Assembly: GCF_002287075.1 (NCBI RefSeq) | Contig: NZ_NSKE01000003.1 | Location: forward strand, 62,001-126,000 | DNA: 64,000 bases | Direction: 5' to 3' | Source of the DNA: Fodinibius salipaludis | GTDB taxonomy: Bacteria > Bacteroidota > Rhodothermia > Balneolales > Balneolaceae | Part shown: in pieces, positions 18,088 to 25,550 of the stretch | Layout of the letters: the number at the start of each line of letters is the position of its first letter | Position numbering within the stretch: the first letter of the stretch is position 1 | Made by a program: the position numbers and the translations under genes | The notes under the pieces: model-generated | What the model was told of the DNA's origin: nothing | Seen by the model: the letters and a program-made list of their open reading frames with translations, nothing else | Database searches by the model: none

Positions 18088-18198
18088 ATGGATATAGATT
18101 CAACAACAATTATTATTAGTGTTATTGCATCGCTGTTCTTTATTATTCCGATCGTTATGGACCAGTTGAAGAAGAGAAAGGAGAACAAAAAAAGTTAG
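18088..18198 (+). CDS. 36-residue single-helix membrane protein
   Basis: A short open frame starting at an ATG at 18088 encodes an N-terminal acidic patch (MDIDS), one 18-residue hydrophobic helix of Ile/Val/Phe character (IIISVIASLFFIIPIV), and a highly basic tail (LKKRKENKKS). This is the classical layout of bacterial one-helix small membrane proteins. It is followed by two strong hairpins and a terminator, which supports transcription. There is only a weak purine-rich stretch before the ATG. Its function is unknown; proteins of this kind often modulate larger membrane complexes or respond to stress. Confidence 0.5.
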   Translation: MDIDSTTIIISVIASLFFIIPIVMDQLKKRKENKKS

Positions 18199-18207
18199 GA
18201 ATATTCT

Positions 18208-18242
18208 ACCCATCCGACCGCTGAGTTCGTGGACGGATGGGT
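18208..18242 (+). terminator. Hairpin 1 downstream of the small membrane protein
   Basis: The arms ACCCATCCG and CGGATGGGT form a strong stem with a GC-rich inner extension (ACCG/GGAC). It lies 10 bp after the 36-residue gene. The 3' arm shares CGGATGG with the next hairpin, so the two stems could form mutually exclusive pairs. Confidence 0.55.
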
Positions 18243-18261
18243 AAATAGAGGTGCTAAAATT

Positions 18262-18290
18262 CATCGGATGGCAGTTTTAGCCATCCGATG
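18262..18290 (+). terminator. Hairpin 2 downstream of the small membrane protein
   Basis: A near-perfect stem, CATCGGATGGC / GCCATCCGATG, has a short AGTTTTA loop and is followed by ATAAAAG. It shares the CATCCG/CGGATG core with hairpin 1 and lies 20 bp after it. Confidence 0.55.
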
Positions 18291-18299
18291 ATAAAAGAG

Positions 18300-18327
18300 A
18301 AAAAGCCACGGAAACCCGCGGCTTTTT
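18300..18327. terminator. Terminator for hsp20 and the converging small gene
   Basis: The arms AAAAAGCCACGG and CCGCGGCTTTTT (one G-T/A-C mismatch) with an AAAC loop and flanking A/T runs end the leftward hsp20 transcript at 18353 and could also stop rightward transcription. Confidence 0.75.
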
Positions 18328-18352
18328 GAGTCGATAAATGAGCCGGATTCTG

Positions 18353-18802
18353 TTAATTGACTTCGATCTTTTTACCGGCTTTATCTTTCAGCTTTGGTAC
18401 TGTAATTGTCAACACGCCATTATCGTAGGTGGCGCTGATGTTTTCTTCGTCAATTATGTTGGGCAGTGGCAGTGAGCGTTCAAACTTACCAAAACGGCTC
18501 TCAATGCGATGATACTTGGTGCCGTCTTCTTCTGTCAGTTTTCGCTCACCGCTTATAGTAATAGTGTTATTTTCAAATCCGATGTTAATATCGTCTTTGC
18601 TCATTCCCGGTAGAGCAACGGTTATTTCGAACTCTTTGTCTGTTTCATAGACGTTGAGTTCGGGTACAAATGTACCTTTGTTCCACGAAAATGCATCTTC
18701 CATCATCTCGTCAAGCATGTCCGAGAATCGAAGTGTATTCGTGTTTCGACTACGTCCTCGATTGTTGAACAATGTTGGAAAGTTGTTTTGTCTCATCAGC
18801 AT
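18353..18802 (-). CDS. Small heat-shock protein of the Hsp20 family
   Basis: A 149-residue alpha-crystallin-type holdase that binds unfolded proteins without ATP. The N-terminal arm is Arg/Asn-rich. The crystallin domain runs from about residue 45 (VPELNVYETDKEFEITVALPG) to residue 140. It has the family landmarks LPGMSKDDINIGF, ITISGERK, RIESRFGKFERSLPLP, and the ATYDNGVLTITVPK hairpin. The first ATG is preceded by a perfect AGGAGG at nine bases, one of the few strong ribosome-binding sites in the window, which fixes the start. A 20-bp palindrome lies about 50 bp upstream and may be a regulatory site. No CIRCE element is seen. Confidence 0.93.
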   Translation of the reverse strand: MLMRQNNFPTLFNNRGRSRNTNTLRFSDMLDEMMEDAFSWNKGTFVPELNVYETDKEFEITVALPGMSKDDINIGFENNTITISGERKLTEEDGTKYHRIESRFGKFERSLPLPNIIDEENISATYDNGVLTITVPKLKDKAGKKIEVN

Positions 18803-18852
18803 AGCAAATACCTCCTAATGTATTTCATTTAGCAGTTCTAATTACTCATGAG

Positions 18853-18872
18853 TGTGATGGATGTCCATCACA
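18853..18872. promoter_or_regulatory. 20-bp perfect palindrome upstream of hsp20
   Basis: TGTGATGGA-TG-TCCATCACA is a perfect inverted repeat with nine-base arms and a two-base centre. It lies 51 bp upstream of the hsp20 start codon, where a repressor or activator would act. It is not the CIRCE sequence. The outer TGTGA/TCACA halves resemble a CRP/FNR half-site pair but with ten rather than six bases between them. Confidence 0.5.
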
Positions 18873-19049
18873 TTTACACTTTTATAATTACAAATGTTGT
18901 ACCAATACCGAAGTGGTTGAAATTTTGACAAACCGGAACTGTAAAAACGTCATTTTAATTGTTCTAAAGGTAAGACTATTGGGTTCATGCTTGTATTTAA
19001 TCTGTTCTATTGTAATTTACATGTTACTATTAATTAACCGCATGCTGTT

Positions 19050-20060
19050 ATGAAAAAAGTGATTTCCATTTTTATATCTGTAGCATTTGTAGCGTCTTTT
19101 TTCCTGATGATCAATGCCACTGAAGAGGCGACTGTGGATGTTTCTATAACTGAATGGGAAGTACCGTGGGAGGATAGTCGACCGCGTGATCCCTATGTAG
19201 CGCCCGACGGAGATATTTGGTTTGTTGGTCAGCGCACGCATTATGTTGCGGAATTTAACCCTGAAACTGAAGAGTTTCGTAAGTTTGATCTGGATGATGG
19301 CGCCGGGCCGCATACTGTTATTGTGGATGATGAGGGTACGCCTTGGTATGCCGGTAATCGCGCGAACCACATCGGTACAATAGATCCAGAGACCGGTGAC
19401 ATCAACAAATATATGATGCCGGATGATAATAGTGCGCGTGATCCGCATACGATGGCCTTTAACCAAGAAGGTGACATATGGTTTACCTCACAAGGAGCTA
19501 ACTCGGTGGGTAAGCTGGATGTGGAAACCGGAAACCCGAAAATTATCGAAGTGCCGACACAGCGTGCACGTCCGTATGGTATTATAATGGATCACGATAT
19601 GAAAACGCCTTGGATTTGCCTGTTTGGTACCAATAAGTTGGCTACCGTTAATCCCGAAACGATGGAGCTGAAAGAAATTGAACTGCCTAATGAGGATGCG
19701 CGTCCCCGTCGACTGGCACAGACTTCAGACGGCAATATCTGGTATGGCGATTATGCGCGTGGTTACATAGGTATGTATAATACAGAGGATGGTTCGTTTA
19801 AGGAGTGGGAAATGCCCTCCGGTGAGCAATCGCGTCCCTATGCTGTTACAGTAGATGATCAGGATCGTATTTGGTTAGTTGAGACGGGCGTAAGTCCCAA
19901 TATGTTTGTCGGTTTTGATACCAATGCCAAAGAATTTATAAGCGAAACCGAAATTGAAAGCGGTGGAGGTACGGTACGGCATATGGTGTTTCATGAACCG
20001 ACCAGTGCGATCTGGTTTGGTACCGATACCAATTACCTCGGACGAGCGAAGATTCAGTAG
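19050..20060 (+). CDS. Periplasmic Vgb-like beta-propeller protein
   Basis: A 336-residue exported protein made of repeated units of roughly 40-45 residues, of the virginiamycin B lyase-like (streptogramin lyase) propeller type. The signal peptide covers residues 1-23 (FFLMINATE). The repeat signature is a DPxTG turn followed by PHxxAFNQEGDIWFTSQ-type strands: GDIWFVGQRTHYVAEFNPE, TPWYAGNRANHIGTIDPE, GDIWFTSQGANSVGKLD and GNIWYGDYARGYIG. True Vgb cleaves cyclic streptogramins, but most family members have unknown substrates and often sit near c-type cytochromes or CxxCH proteins. The next gene encodes such a CxxCH protein. Antibiotic resistance should not be inferred. Confidence 0.8.
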   Translation: MKKVISIFISVAFVASFFLMINATEEATVDVSITEWEVPWEDSRPRDPYVAPDGDIWFVGQRTHYVAEFNPETEEFRKFDLDDGAGPHTVIVDDEGTPWYAGNRANHIGTIDPETGDINKYMMPDDNSARDPHTMAFNQEGDIWFTSQGANSVGKLDVETGNPKIIEVPTQRARPYGIIMDHDMKTPWICLFGTNKLATVNPETMELKEIELPNEDARPRRLAQTSDGNIWYGDYARGYIGMYNTEDGSFKEWEMPSGEQSRPYAVTVDDQDRIWLVETGVSPNMFVGFDTNAKEFISETEIESGGGTVRHMVFHEPTSAIWFGTDTNYLGRAKIQ

Positions 20061-20171
20061 TTGCTTATTTTCATCGGGCGACTGGATTTGTCTTCCGATG
20101 AATTAAACAAAGATTCGGTGTCACCCTGTCCTCCGGCTGGCGGATCAAGGGTCTATAAAAGTGGATGTTAC

Positions 20172-20219
20172 AGATGCTGAAACCCCGAATGGTCGGGACA
20201 CGACAAGTTCAGCATGACA
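20172..20219. repeat. Dispersed intergenic inverted-repeat element, copy A
   Basis: This stretch is bounded by AGATGCTGAAA and AAGTTCAGCATGACA, which are imperfect inverted copies of each other. Between them is a small hairpin (CCCGAATGGTCGGG). The same boundary words recur in opposite order at 23001-23028. It looks like a REP/BIME-type or MITE-like dispersed element in the gap between two genes. Confidence 0.5.
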
Positions 20220-20256
20220 TGTTACCATGAAATAAATTAATGTAAGCAAACTGTTC

Positions 20257-20850
20257 ATGCTTCGAATTTTTGCACTCCCGTTTTTAACGTTGATGATTGC
20301 ATTTATTTTTGCGGAATTTGACCAACCAGAGTTTGAATCCACAAAAGCGATTTCCGGAAGCGTTTATCCAGAGCACTTAACCGGTGCTTTTACTGGTGGT
20401 TTCGGGGAAGAAACGTGTCGCAGCTGCCATTTTGATTATGACCTGAATCCGGATGGTGGAAGTATTGTTGTATCAGGAATTCCCACAGAGTTATCAGCAG
20501 GTGAGTCCATTGAAATCAGTATAACAGTTGAGCGGGAAGATATAGGAGCAGCAGGGTTTCAGCTTTCGGCGCGTTATGAAGACGGCACACAGGCGGGACA
20601 GTTTTTTGTTGAGGGTGACGATCGTCTGATGTTTAGTAATGATGTGCCCGATTCGTTGCAGTATGTACAGCATTCCAGTAAGGGCACAAGTCCATCCGGA
20701 GAAAACAAAAACAGCTGGGCGATACGCTGGCAAGCGCCCGACTCAACGAAAGGACCTGTAATATTTAATATTGCCGCCAATGCGGGGAATGGTGACCAGT
20801 CGGAGTTTGGAGATTATATTTATGCCAAAGAGTTTCAGGTATCACAGTAA
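20257..20850 (+). CDS. Exported CxxCH protein with a choice-of-anchor/Reeler-like domain
   Basis: A 197-residue exported protein with an N-terminal signal peptide (FALPFLTLMIAFIFAEF). It has one CxxCH site, TCRSCHFDYD, at about residues 50-57, followed by a beta-sandwich domain. The text SGIPTELSAGESIEISITV and GFQLSARYEDGTQAG matches the choice-of-anchor V/Reeler-like domain found with CxxCH motifs in Bacteroidota-type exported proteins. The CxxCH may bind a single heme c, which would need the cytochrome c maturation pathway. It follows the Vgb-like gene on the same strand, separated by a repeat element. Its role is unknown, with electron transfer or substrate binding at the surface as options. 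Confidence 0.75.
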   Translation: MLRIFALPFLTLMIAFIFAEFDQPEFESTKAISGSVYPEHLTGAFTGGFGEETCRSCHFDYDLNPDGGSIVVSGIPTELSAGESIEISITVEREDIGAAGFQLSARYEDGTQAGQFFVEGDDRLMFSNDVPDSLQYVQHSSKGTSPSGENKNSWAIRWQAPDSTKGPVIFNIAANAGNGDQSEFGDYIYAKEFQVSQ

Positions 20851-20851
20851 T

Positions 20852-21353
20852 TTACGACACCGAAATTAGTTTAGAGTACAATCGATAACTTAGATACATC
20901 ATACTTACAGCAATCATAATAAAAGCCGCCTGTAGCCAGCCCGGTAAAATCCCCAATGAAACGATGAGCGTAGTGGCGTATGCGGGTGGATGACTTGCTT
21001 CGAAAATTAGCATAAGCAGTACGGTAATGACGAGCGCTAATACGGCACCAGAGCCCAGCAAGAAGCCGGACTCCTGCATTACGCCGGCCATCATATTCAG
21101 GGAGTTTGGTGCTAACCATTAAATGATACCTAAGCAATCCTCCGGCCACCCCGCAAGCATGTCCGCCAATAATCGTTTTCACGGTATATTTGGATTCAGA
21201 TCGAAAAGCCATAACATAGGCAGTTGGCCCCAGGCTTTGAAAGATGAACGGTTCTCCAACTACCCAGGCAATAATGGCCAGAATAGTCAGAAATGGTCCC
21301 GAGCGAAGCGCAATGTATATCTTCTTGATGGATATGTCAGTTGTCTTGCTCAA
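20852..21353 (-). pseudogene. HPP-family integral membrane protein, broken by a frameshift
   Basis: Two overlapping frames together encode one HPP-family four-helix membrane protein. The first frame, from an ATG at 21353, gives RSGPFLTILAIIAWVVGEP, the family-like SLGPTAYVM turn and IGGHACGVAGGLLRYHLMV, then drifts into non-family text. The other frame supplies LAPNSLNMMAGVMQESG, LALVITVLLMLIFEASHPP (the HPP signature) and the last helix, ending at 20852. The switch is near 21113-21120, where removing one G from the GG pair restores LMLAPN. The start overlaps the 3' end of the DUF3095 gene by 17 bp, so the two were probably co-translated. Confidence 0.75.
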
Positions 21354-22521
21354 GGATATTCAATCTGTTCTTGAGTTTTCGGGAGGCAGAAACATACCCT
21401 CCGCCACTGCCATCAACAAAATGGATATGGTCTCGGTGATATTGAAAAACCATGCAGGTAATCATGGCGGCATCAGTGAGATGTATACCGTAAGCCAGCT
21501 TTTCCTCTTGAAATAGTTTATCCAAAAAAGCTTCGAACTCTTTGCGCTGTGCCTTACTGCCACTGATTACGACGCGCAACATATCGTCAAACTTTCGGTG
21601 ATCGGAATTTAGAGCCAGATCCGACTTGTAAAGTCCCCAGTGAGTGGCCGATGTTTCGTAGTTTAGCGCCATCAAGACTTTACCAATGATGGTTTGCAGC
21701 TGTACTTTAAGGATATATCCGATACGTTTTAGCAAGCCTTGCCCGTGCGTTCGAATTTGGGCCTCTCCCATTAGTTCTGAGCAGGATAGCGTCATAGAAA
21801 GCCCCGGTACATTTATGGGATTGGTCTTGTCATCAAAGCCGAAGGTGGTGCGCATTTTTTGCAATACGTCTTCGTATATTTTCTGGGGATGCTCAATATC
21901 CGGATTACTTTTCACCATCATGGTAATGACTTCATTTTGCGGCTGGCGCACTTGCTGCCAGCGGCATTCGAGCCCGCTAAAATTAACAGATTCGGCGTTT
22001 TTTAAAGCGGGGACGTGAAACTTTTCTCCATCAGACTTTTTTAATGTCTCTTCCGCAAAATTTAGACCGCCTCCCGAAAAAATAGCTTGTATGTAAAATT
22101 CTGATACTCGATATCTTGCAACCTGTATGTCACAGCCGTGGTCACGAATGTATGATATCGGGATGATGGCAGCACGCAAATCAAGGTTGTATTCGGATTT
22201 GCCAATAGTTTTGCATCCTCCTAACACCCGTCGGGCATCGTCCAGCAGGTTGGGCGGTAAACAAAAAGAAGCTCCGTCTCCGCCAAAGGTAAAGGGGATT
22301 TTATCACGGCCAGTTACATTAAGGATTCCCACAATAGGCGATGCACCCAAAATATTTACTGACTTATAACGGTTGTTCTTTATAGCATCGGTGGAGTTTA
22401 CAATATCTGTTACAGCTACGTACCAATCATTGGGAAGAGGGTGGAAATTTTCTTGGTTTGAGGCATCAAAAAAGTCCTCAATAACATGAAGATCTGCGTA
22501 AAAGTCAGTGCTGTCTGCCAC
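21337..22521 (-). CDS. DUF3095-family protein (adenylate-cyclase-like fold)
   Basis: A 394-residue cytoplasmic protein of the DUF3095 family, which is distantly related to class III nucleotide cyclases. Typical text includes WYVAVTDIVNSTDAI at the N-terminus, FTFGGDGASFCLPP near residue 75, RAAIIPISYIRDHG, and in the C-terminal half ALNYETSATHWGLYKSDLA and HFVDGSGGGYV. The VTDIVNST and GGDGA stretches sit where cyclases place metal-binding and substrate segments, but cyclase activity has not been established for the family as far as I know. The gene precedes and overlaps the HPP membrane gene in the same direction. Confidence 0.85.
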   Translation of the reverse strand: MADSTDFYADLHVIEDFFDASNQENFHPLPNDWYVAVTDIVNSTDAIKNNRYKSVNILGASPIVGILNVTGRDKIPFTFGGDGASFCLPPNLLDDARRVLGGCKTIGKSEYNLDLRAAIIPISYIRDHGCDIQVARYRVSEFYIQAIFSGGGLNFAEETLKKSDGEKFHVPALKNAESVNFSGLECRWQQVRQPQNEVITMMVKSNPDIEHPQKIYEDVLQKMRTTFGFDDKTNPINVPGLSMTLSCSELMGEAQIRTHGQGLLKRIGYILKVQLQTIIGKVLMALNYETSATHWGLYKSDLALNSDHRKFDDMLRVVISGSKAQRKEFEAFLDKLFQEEKLAYGIHLTDAAMITCMVFQYHRDHIHFVDGSGGGYVSASRKLKNRLNILEQDN

Positions 22522-22595
22522 AGTTATTATATTGATTCGCTTTTGGAAGGATCTTAAACATACAAAAACTATTTGGTTAGGATAGCACTATTGTA

Positions 22596-22898
22596 TCAGC
22601 GGTGGTGAGGCTTTAATGACTGTGGATCAATCTCCACTTTTTTATGATTTCCCTCAGTGGCAATTTCAGTGAAGATAGCCATGTACTTCAGGTAGTCTTT
22701 TAACGGACGTTGATCATCCCGACATTTCCGGAAGATAGTTCGGAATTCATATCGTAGCTTATGCCAGTTGACGGAATTTTCCGGCGCGCGCCGCTGGATA
22801 TATGTTGCCAGTTTACGCTCAAAAGTGGGACGAAAGCACATTTCTTCTTTGGCAGCCCTGTATATTCGTTTGATATCTTTGACGGTTCGTTGATCCAT
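22596..22898 (-). CDS. Hypothetical helical protein, 100 residues
   Basis: A highly charged, mostly helical, soluble protein that I do not recognise. From the ATG at 22896-22898 it reads MDQRTVKDIKRIYRAAKEE then a series of basic helices (RKLATYIQRR, HKLRYEFRTIFRKCR, LKDYLKYMAIFTEIA). A longer frame starts at 22940, but its extra residues look unlike the rest and lack a ribosome-binding site. There are no signal or membrane segments. It lies upstream of the DUF3095 gene on the same strand (75 bp gap), so it may be the first gene of that operon. Confidence 0.6.
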   Translation of the reverse strand: MDQRTVKDIKRIYRAAKEEMCFRPTFERKLATYIQRRAPENSVNWHKLRYEFRTIFRKCRDDQRPLKDYLKYMAIFTEIATEGNHKKVEIDPQSLKPHHR

Positions 22899-23000
22899 GA
22901 TAGTGCAATCTAAAAAACATGGATGCAACCGTACTGTCACCGGAGTTGGTGGTACTTTTTAAATTGTAGAAAGGATGACGGATATCATTTGATACTTTCG

Positions 23001-23028
23001 TGTCATGCTGAATTTATTTCAGCATCTA
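23001..23028. repeat. Dispersed intergenic inverted-repeat element, copy B
   Basis: TGTCATGCTGAATTTATTTCAGCATCT forms a hairpin whose ends match copy A at 20172-20219 in the opposite orientation, without the inner hairpin. The word TGTCATGCTGAA is characteristic of a short interspersed repeat. Confidence 0.5.
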
Positions 23029-23050
23029 TGATGAAAGACGGTATGAACAC

Positions 23051-23836
23051 CTAAAAAGTAGATTCGTTATGTTTTTTCCACTCATTCTGGTCGTCGAAAA
23101 GCTGTGAATGAAAGACATCCATAATTTGGCAGGAATTTACAATCCCTCCGCAATAGCCCGGTTCCATGGCCAGCGTGATGCCATCGATGCGGGGGATCAT
23201 ATATTCAAATACGGGGTGGCCGGGGGCAATAATTTGTTTGATTTCGTCATCGGAATAACGTCGGAAATTTTCAGAGTAACGCTGCTTACCTTTACCGTGG
23301 ATAAAGTAATCGAGATCTACATCAAAAAAGATGTTTTCATCTTCACGGCTGGTCATGTATTCCTGAAATTGCTCAAAATCCTGAAACTCATACACGCCGT
23401 GTTCGTTGTCTTCTTTATCAATAAAAGTACTTTCTTGATAGTCGGTCGTGTTTTGCAACAGAATGATATCACCAATTAGGTTTAGCCAGGCTGCGCAAAA
23501 TATGTGTCCGTCATTGGTTTGGTCGAGTTGTGCCCAAACGTAGTTGCTTACATCGGAAAGATTGTTTTGGTCTAATTGTTCTAATGTAGCTTTCTGTTCA
23601 TCAGGGACTGGAGCAAGGTCGCGATGCCAGTCGATGGTAACGAGCGTTGGTGCAGGCTGCTTAAGAAGGCCTTTGTTACTGAGGAGGTTTCGCCATTTCA
23701 TCCAGAAAAAGAAGGCAAAGCGATGCTCCATGATGATGGCTTTATCGATGGAGCGATTGGGATCGGCGGCATGTGCAACTTCTTCCAAGTGGGTGCCGGG
23801 CGGGTTGCAACTGTTGGGTTCAATATTCTCGTACAT
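23051..23836 (-). CDS. UPF0489-family protein (arginase-like fold)
   Basis: A 261-residue protein of the UPF0489 family. It has the two metal-site-like motifs expected of an arginase/deacetylase-like fold: TLVTIDWHRDLAP around residue 67 and FFDVDLDYFIHG around residue 174. Some members of this family act as peptide arginases that convert arginine to ornithine in a peptide. Most are uncharacterised. No precursor peptide or radical-SAM gene is visible beside it, so that role is only a possibility. The gene is single, between a repeat element and the divergent serine hydrolase gene. Confidence 0.8.
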   Translation of the reverse strand: MYENIEPNSCNPPGTHLEEVAHAADPNRSIDKAIIMEHRFAFFFWMKWRNLLSNKGLLKQPAPTLVTIDWHRDLAPVPDEQKATLEQLDQNNLSDVSNYVWAQLDQTNDGHIFCAAWLNLIGDIILLQNTTDYQESTFIDKEDNEHGVYEFQDFEQFQEYMTSREDENIFFDVDLDYFIHGKGKQRYSENFRRYSDDEIKQIIAPGHPVFEYMIPRIDGITLAMEPGYCGGIVNSCQIMDVFHSQLFDDQNEWKKHNESTF

Positions 23837-23995
23837 GATACTTCATTAATCGGCTGTTGTGATGAATAAGAGCCCTTAAATTAGCAGACTTCGTGTTAAC
23901 TTCAAGGTATATTAATTATTGATAATTTCAGACGAAACCCTATACTATAAAATTCGTAGTCGGTATGTTATTTATAAATTTAATATGAGACTATT

Positions 23996-25375
23996 ATGAG
24001 AGTGCTTCGATTTAAAAATGTGTTATTGGGATTGCTTATTGTTGTTTTAATGCAATCGTTGGCATTGGGACAGTCATCAGCAATATTTGATAAGCAGAAG
24101 CTGGATACCTATCTGGAGAAACTGGCCGAAAAAAATAAAATGATGGGATCGTTGACCATCGATTCAGCGGGAAGTACAGTGTATCATAAATCGGTGGGTT
24201 TTAGGGACGTCGAGAATAACATTCAAGCCAATACTGATACCAAGTATCGCATTGGATCTATCACCAAAACCCATACGGCGACCATGATTATGCAGCTGGT
24301 TGATGAGGATAAGCTTGCACTCTCGACGCCGCTGGCTGGTTTTTATCCTCAAATACCGCAGGCAGAAAATATCACTATTGAGCATCTGCTTCGTCACCAA
24401 TCGGGGCTGTATAACTTTACGAATGCCCCGGATTTTCCTGATTGGATGACCGAGCCGCGATCAAAAGAAGAGTTGCTGCAGATATTTTATGAGGATGATT
24501 CACAGTTTGAGCCGGGAGCTCAAGCCAGTTATAGCAATACAAACTACGTGTTGCTACAATTTATTCTGGAAGATATCACCGGTCAAAGTTATGCCGACCT
24601 GCTACAAGACCGTATTGTGGATCCGCTAAACCTACAGCATACACATTATGGTGATAGGATTGAGCCATCTGAAAATGAGGCGCTTTCGTACCAGTATCAG
24701 GGTAAGAAATGGAGAGCGGCTCCAGAAACTGCCCTCAGTATTCCGGGAGGGGCCGGGGCCATTGTATCTACTAATAGCGAGATGATTGGGTTTATTCGTG
24801 CGTTATTTAATGGAAAGTTGGTCTCTCAGCAGTCAATAGATAAAATGACTGACATTGAACAGGGGTTGGGAATGGGGTTGATGAGAGTGCCTTTCAATGA
24901 TAGGTATGCTTTCGGTCATAACGGCGGTATTGATGGATTCCAGTCTCATCTCTCCTACTTTCCGGAAGAAGATGTTTCCATTGCTCTTGCGACTAATGGT
25001 TTACAGCATAGCATGAACGATATTCTGATTGGGGCCTTGAGCATTTACTTTGGACATGATTTTGAAATACCCAGTTTTGATGAAAAGACGATTACGCTAA
25101 GTGTTGAACAGATGAAAAAATATGTTGGTGTTTATACCACCGATCAGCTGCTAATGGAAATTGAGGTTTTTATTGAAGGCAGTACGTTGAAAGCCCAGGC
25201 AACAGGACAGCAGTCTTTTCCGCTGACAGCGAATAGTGAAACAAAAATGCGATTTGATCAGGCCGGTGTAGTGATGGAGTTTGATTCGCTGGAAAATGGA
25301 AAGTACCAGCACTTTACGTTGAATCAGGGGGGAGGCTCATTTCCTTTTACTCGAAAAGCCTCGAAAGAGCAATAA
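23996..25375 (+). CDS. Exported serine hydrolase of the class C beta-lactamase/esterase family
   Basis: A 459-residue exported serine hydrolase of the PBP-like/AmpC superfamily. The signal peptide (LLIVVLMQSLALGQ) covers residues about 8-27. The nucleophile motif SITK is in YRIGSITKTHTATM near residue 86, the YSN triad equivalent is in ASYSNTNYVLL near residue 180, and an HNGGIDG segment replaces KTG near residue 305. A C-terminal beta-rich lipocalin-like extension (YVGVYTTDQLLMEIEV) follows, common in this group. It could be a D-aminopeptidase, esterase or peptidase. Beta-lactamase activity is not implied. A terminator follows at 25418-25450. Confidence 0.9.
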   Translation: MRVLRFKNVLLGLLIVVLMQSLALGQSSAIFDKQKLDTYLEKLAEKNKMMGSLTIDSAGSTVYHKSVGFRDVENNIQANTDTKYRIGSITKTHTATMIMQLVDEDKLALSTPLAGFYPQIPQAENITIEHLLRHQSGLYNFTNAPDFPDWMTEPRSKEELLQIFYEDDSQFEPGAQASYSNTNYVLLQFILEDITGQSYADLLQDRIVDPLNLQHTHYGDRIEPSENEALSYQYQGKKWRAAPETALSIPGGAGAIVSTNSEMIGFIRALFNGKLVSQQSIDKMTDIEQGLGMGLMRVPFNDRYAFGHNGGIDGFQSHLSYFPEEDVSIALATNGLQHSMNDILIGALSIYFGHDFEIPSFDEKTITLSVEQMKKYVGVYTTDQLLMEIEVFIEGSTLKAQATGQQSFPLTANSETKMRFDQAGVVMEFDSLENGKYQHFTLNQGGGSFPFTRKASKEQ

Positions 25376-25417
25376 AGAGTTATTTTTAAATATTATTCTG
25401 AATTTTTCAGCCGAATT

Positions 25418-25450
25418 AAATGCTCGGCACTTTCAATGAGCCGGGCATTT
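25418..25450 (+). terminator. Intrinsic terminator after the serine hydrolase gene
   Basis: The inverted repeat AAATGCTCGGC / GCCGGGCATTT, with an 11-base loop, lies 43 bp after the stop codon. Its GCCGGGCATTT arm resembles the terminator after htpX. Confidence 0.7.
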
Positions 25451-25550
25451 GTAGTCACATAAATTAGAGAGTCGGAAAGGTTTCGGTTACCCGTAAATAA
25501 CCGTATTTTTGGGGCTTCATTTGAGACAACAATAATTTGATATCATTTCA

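Noticed and set aside
18853-18872. CRP/FNR site at the hsp20 palindrome
   Set aside because: The TGTGA and TCACA halves are ten bases apart instead of six; the palindrome itself is retained, the CRP reading is not.
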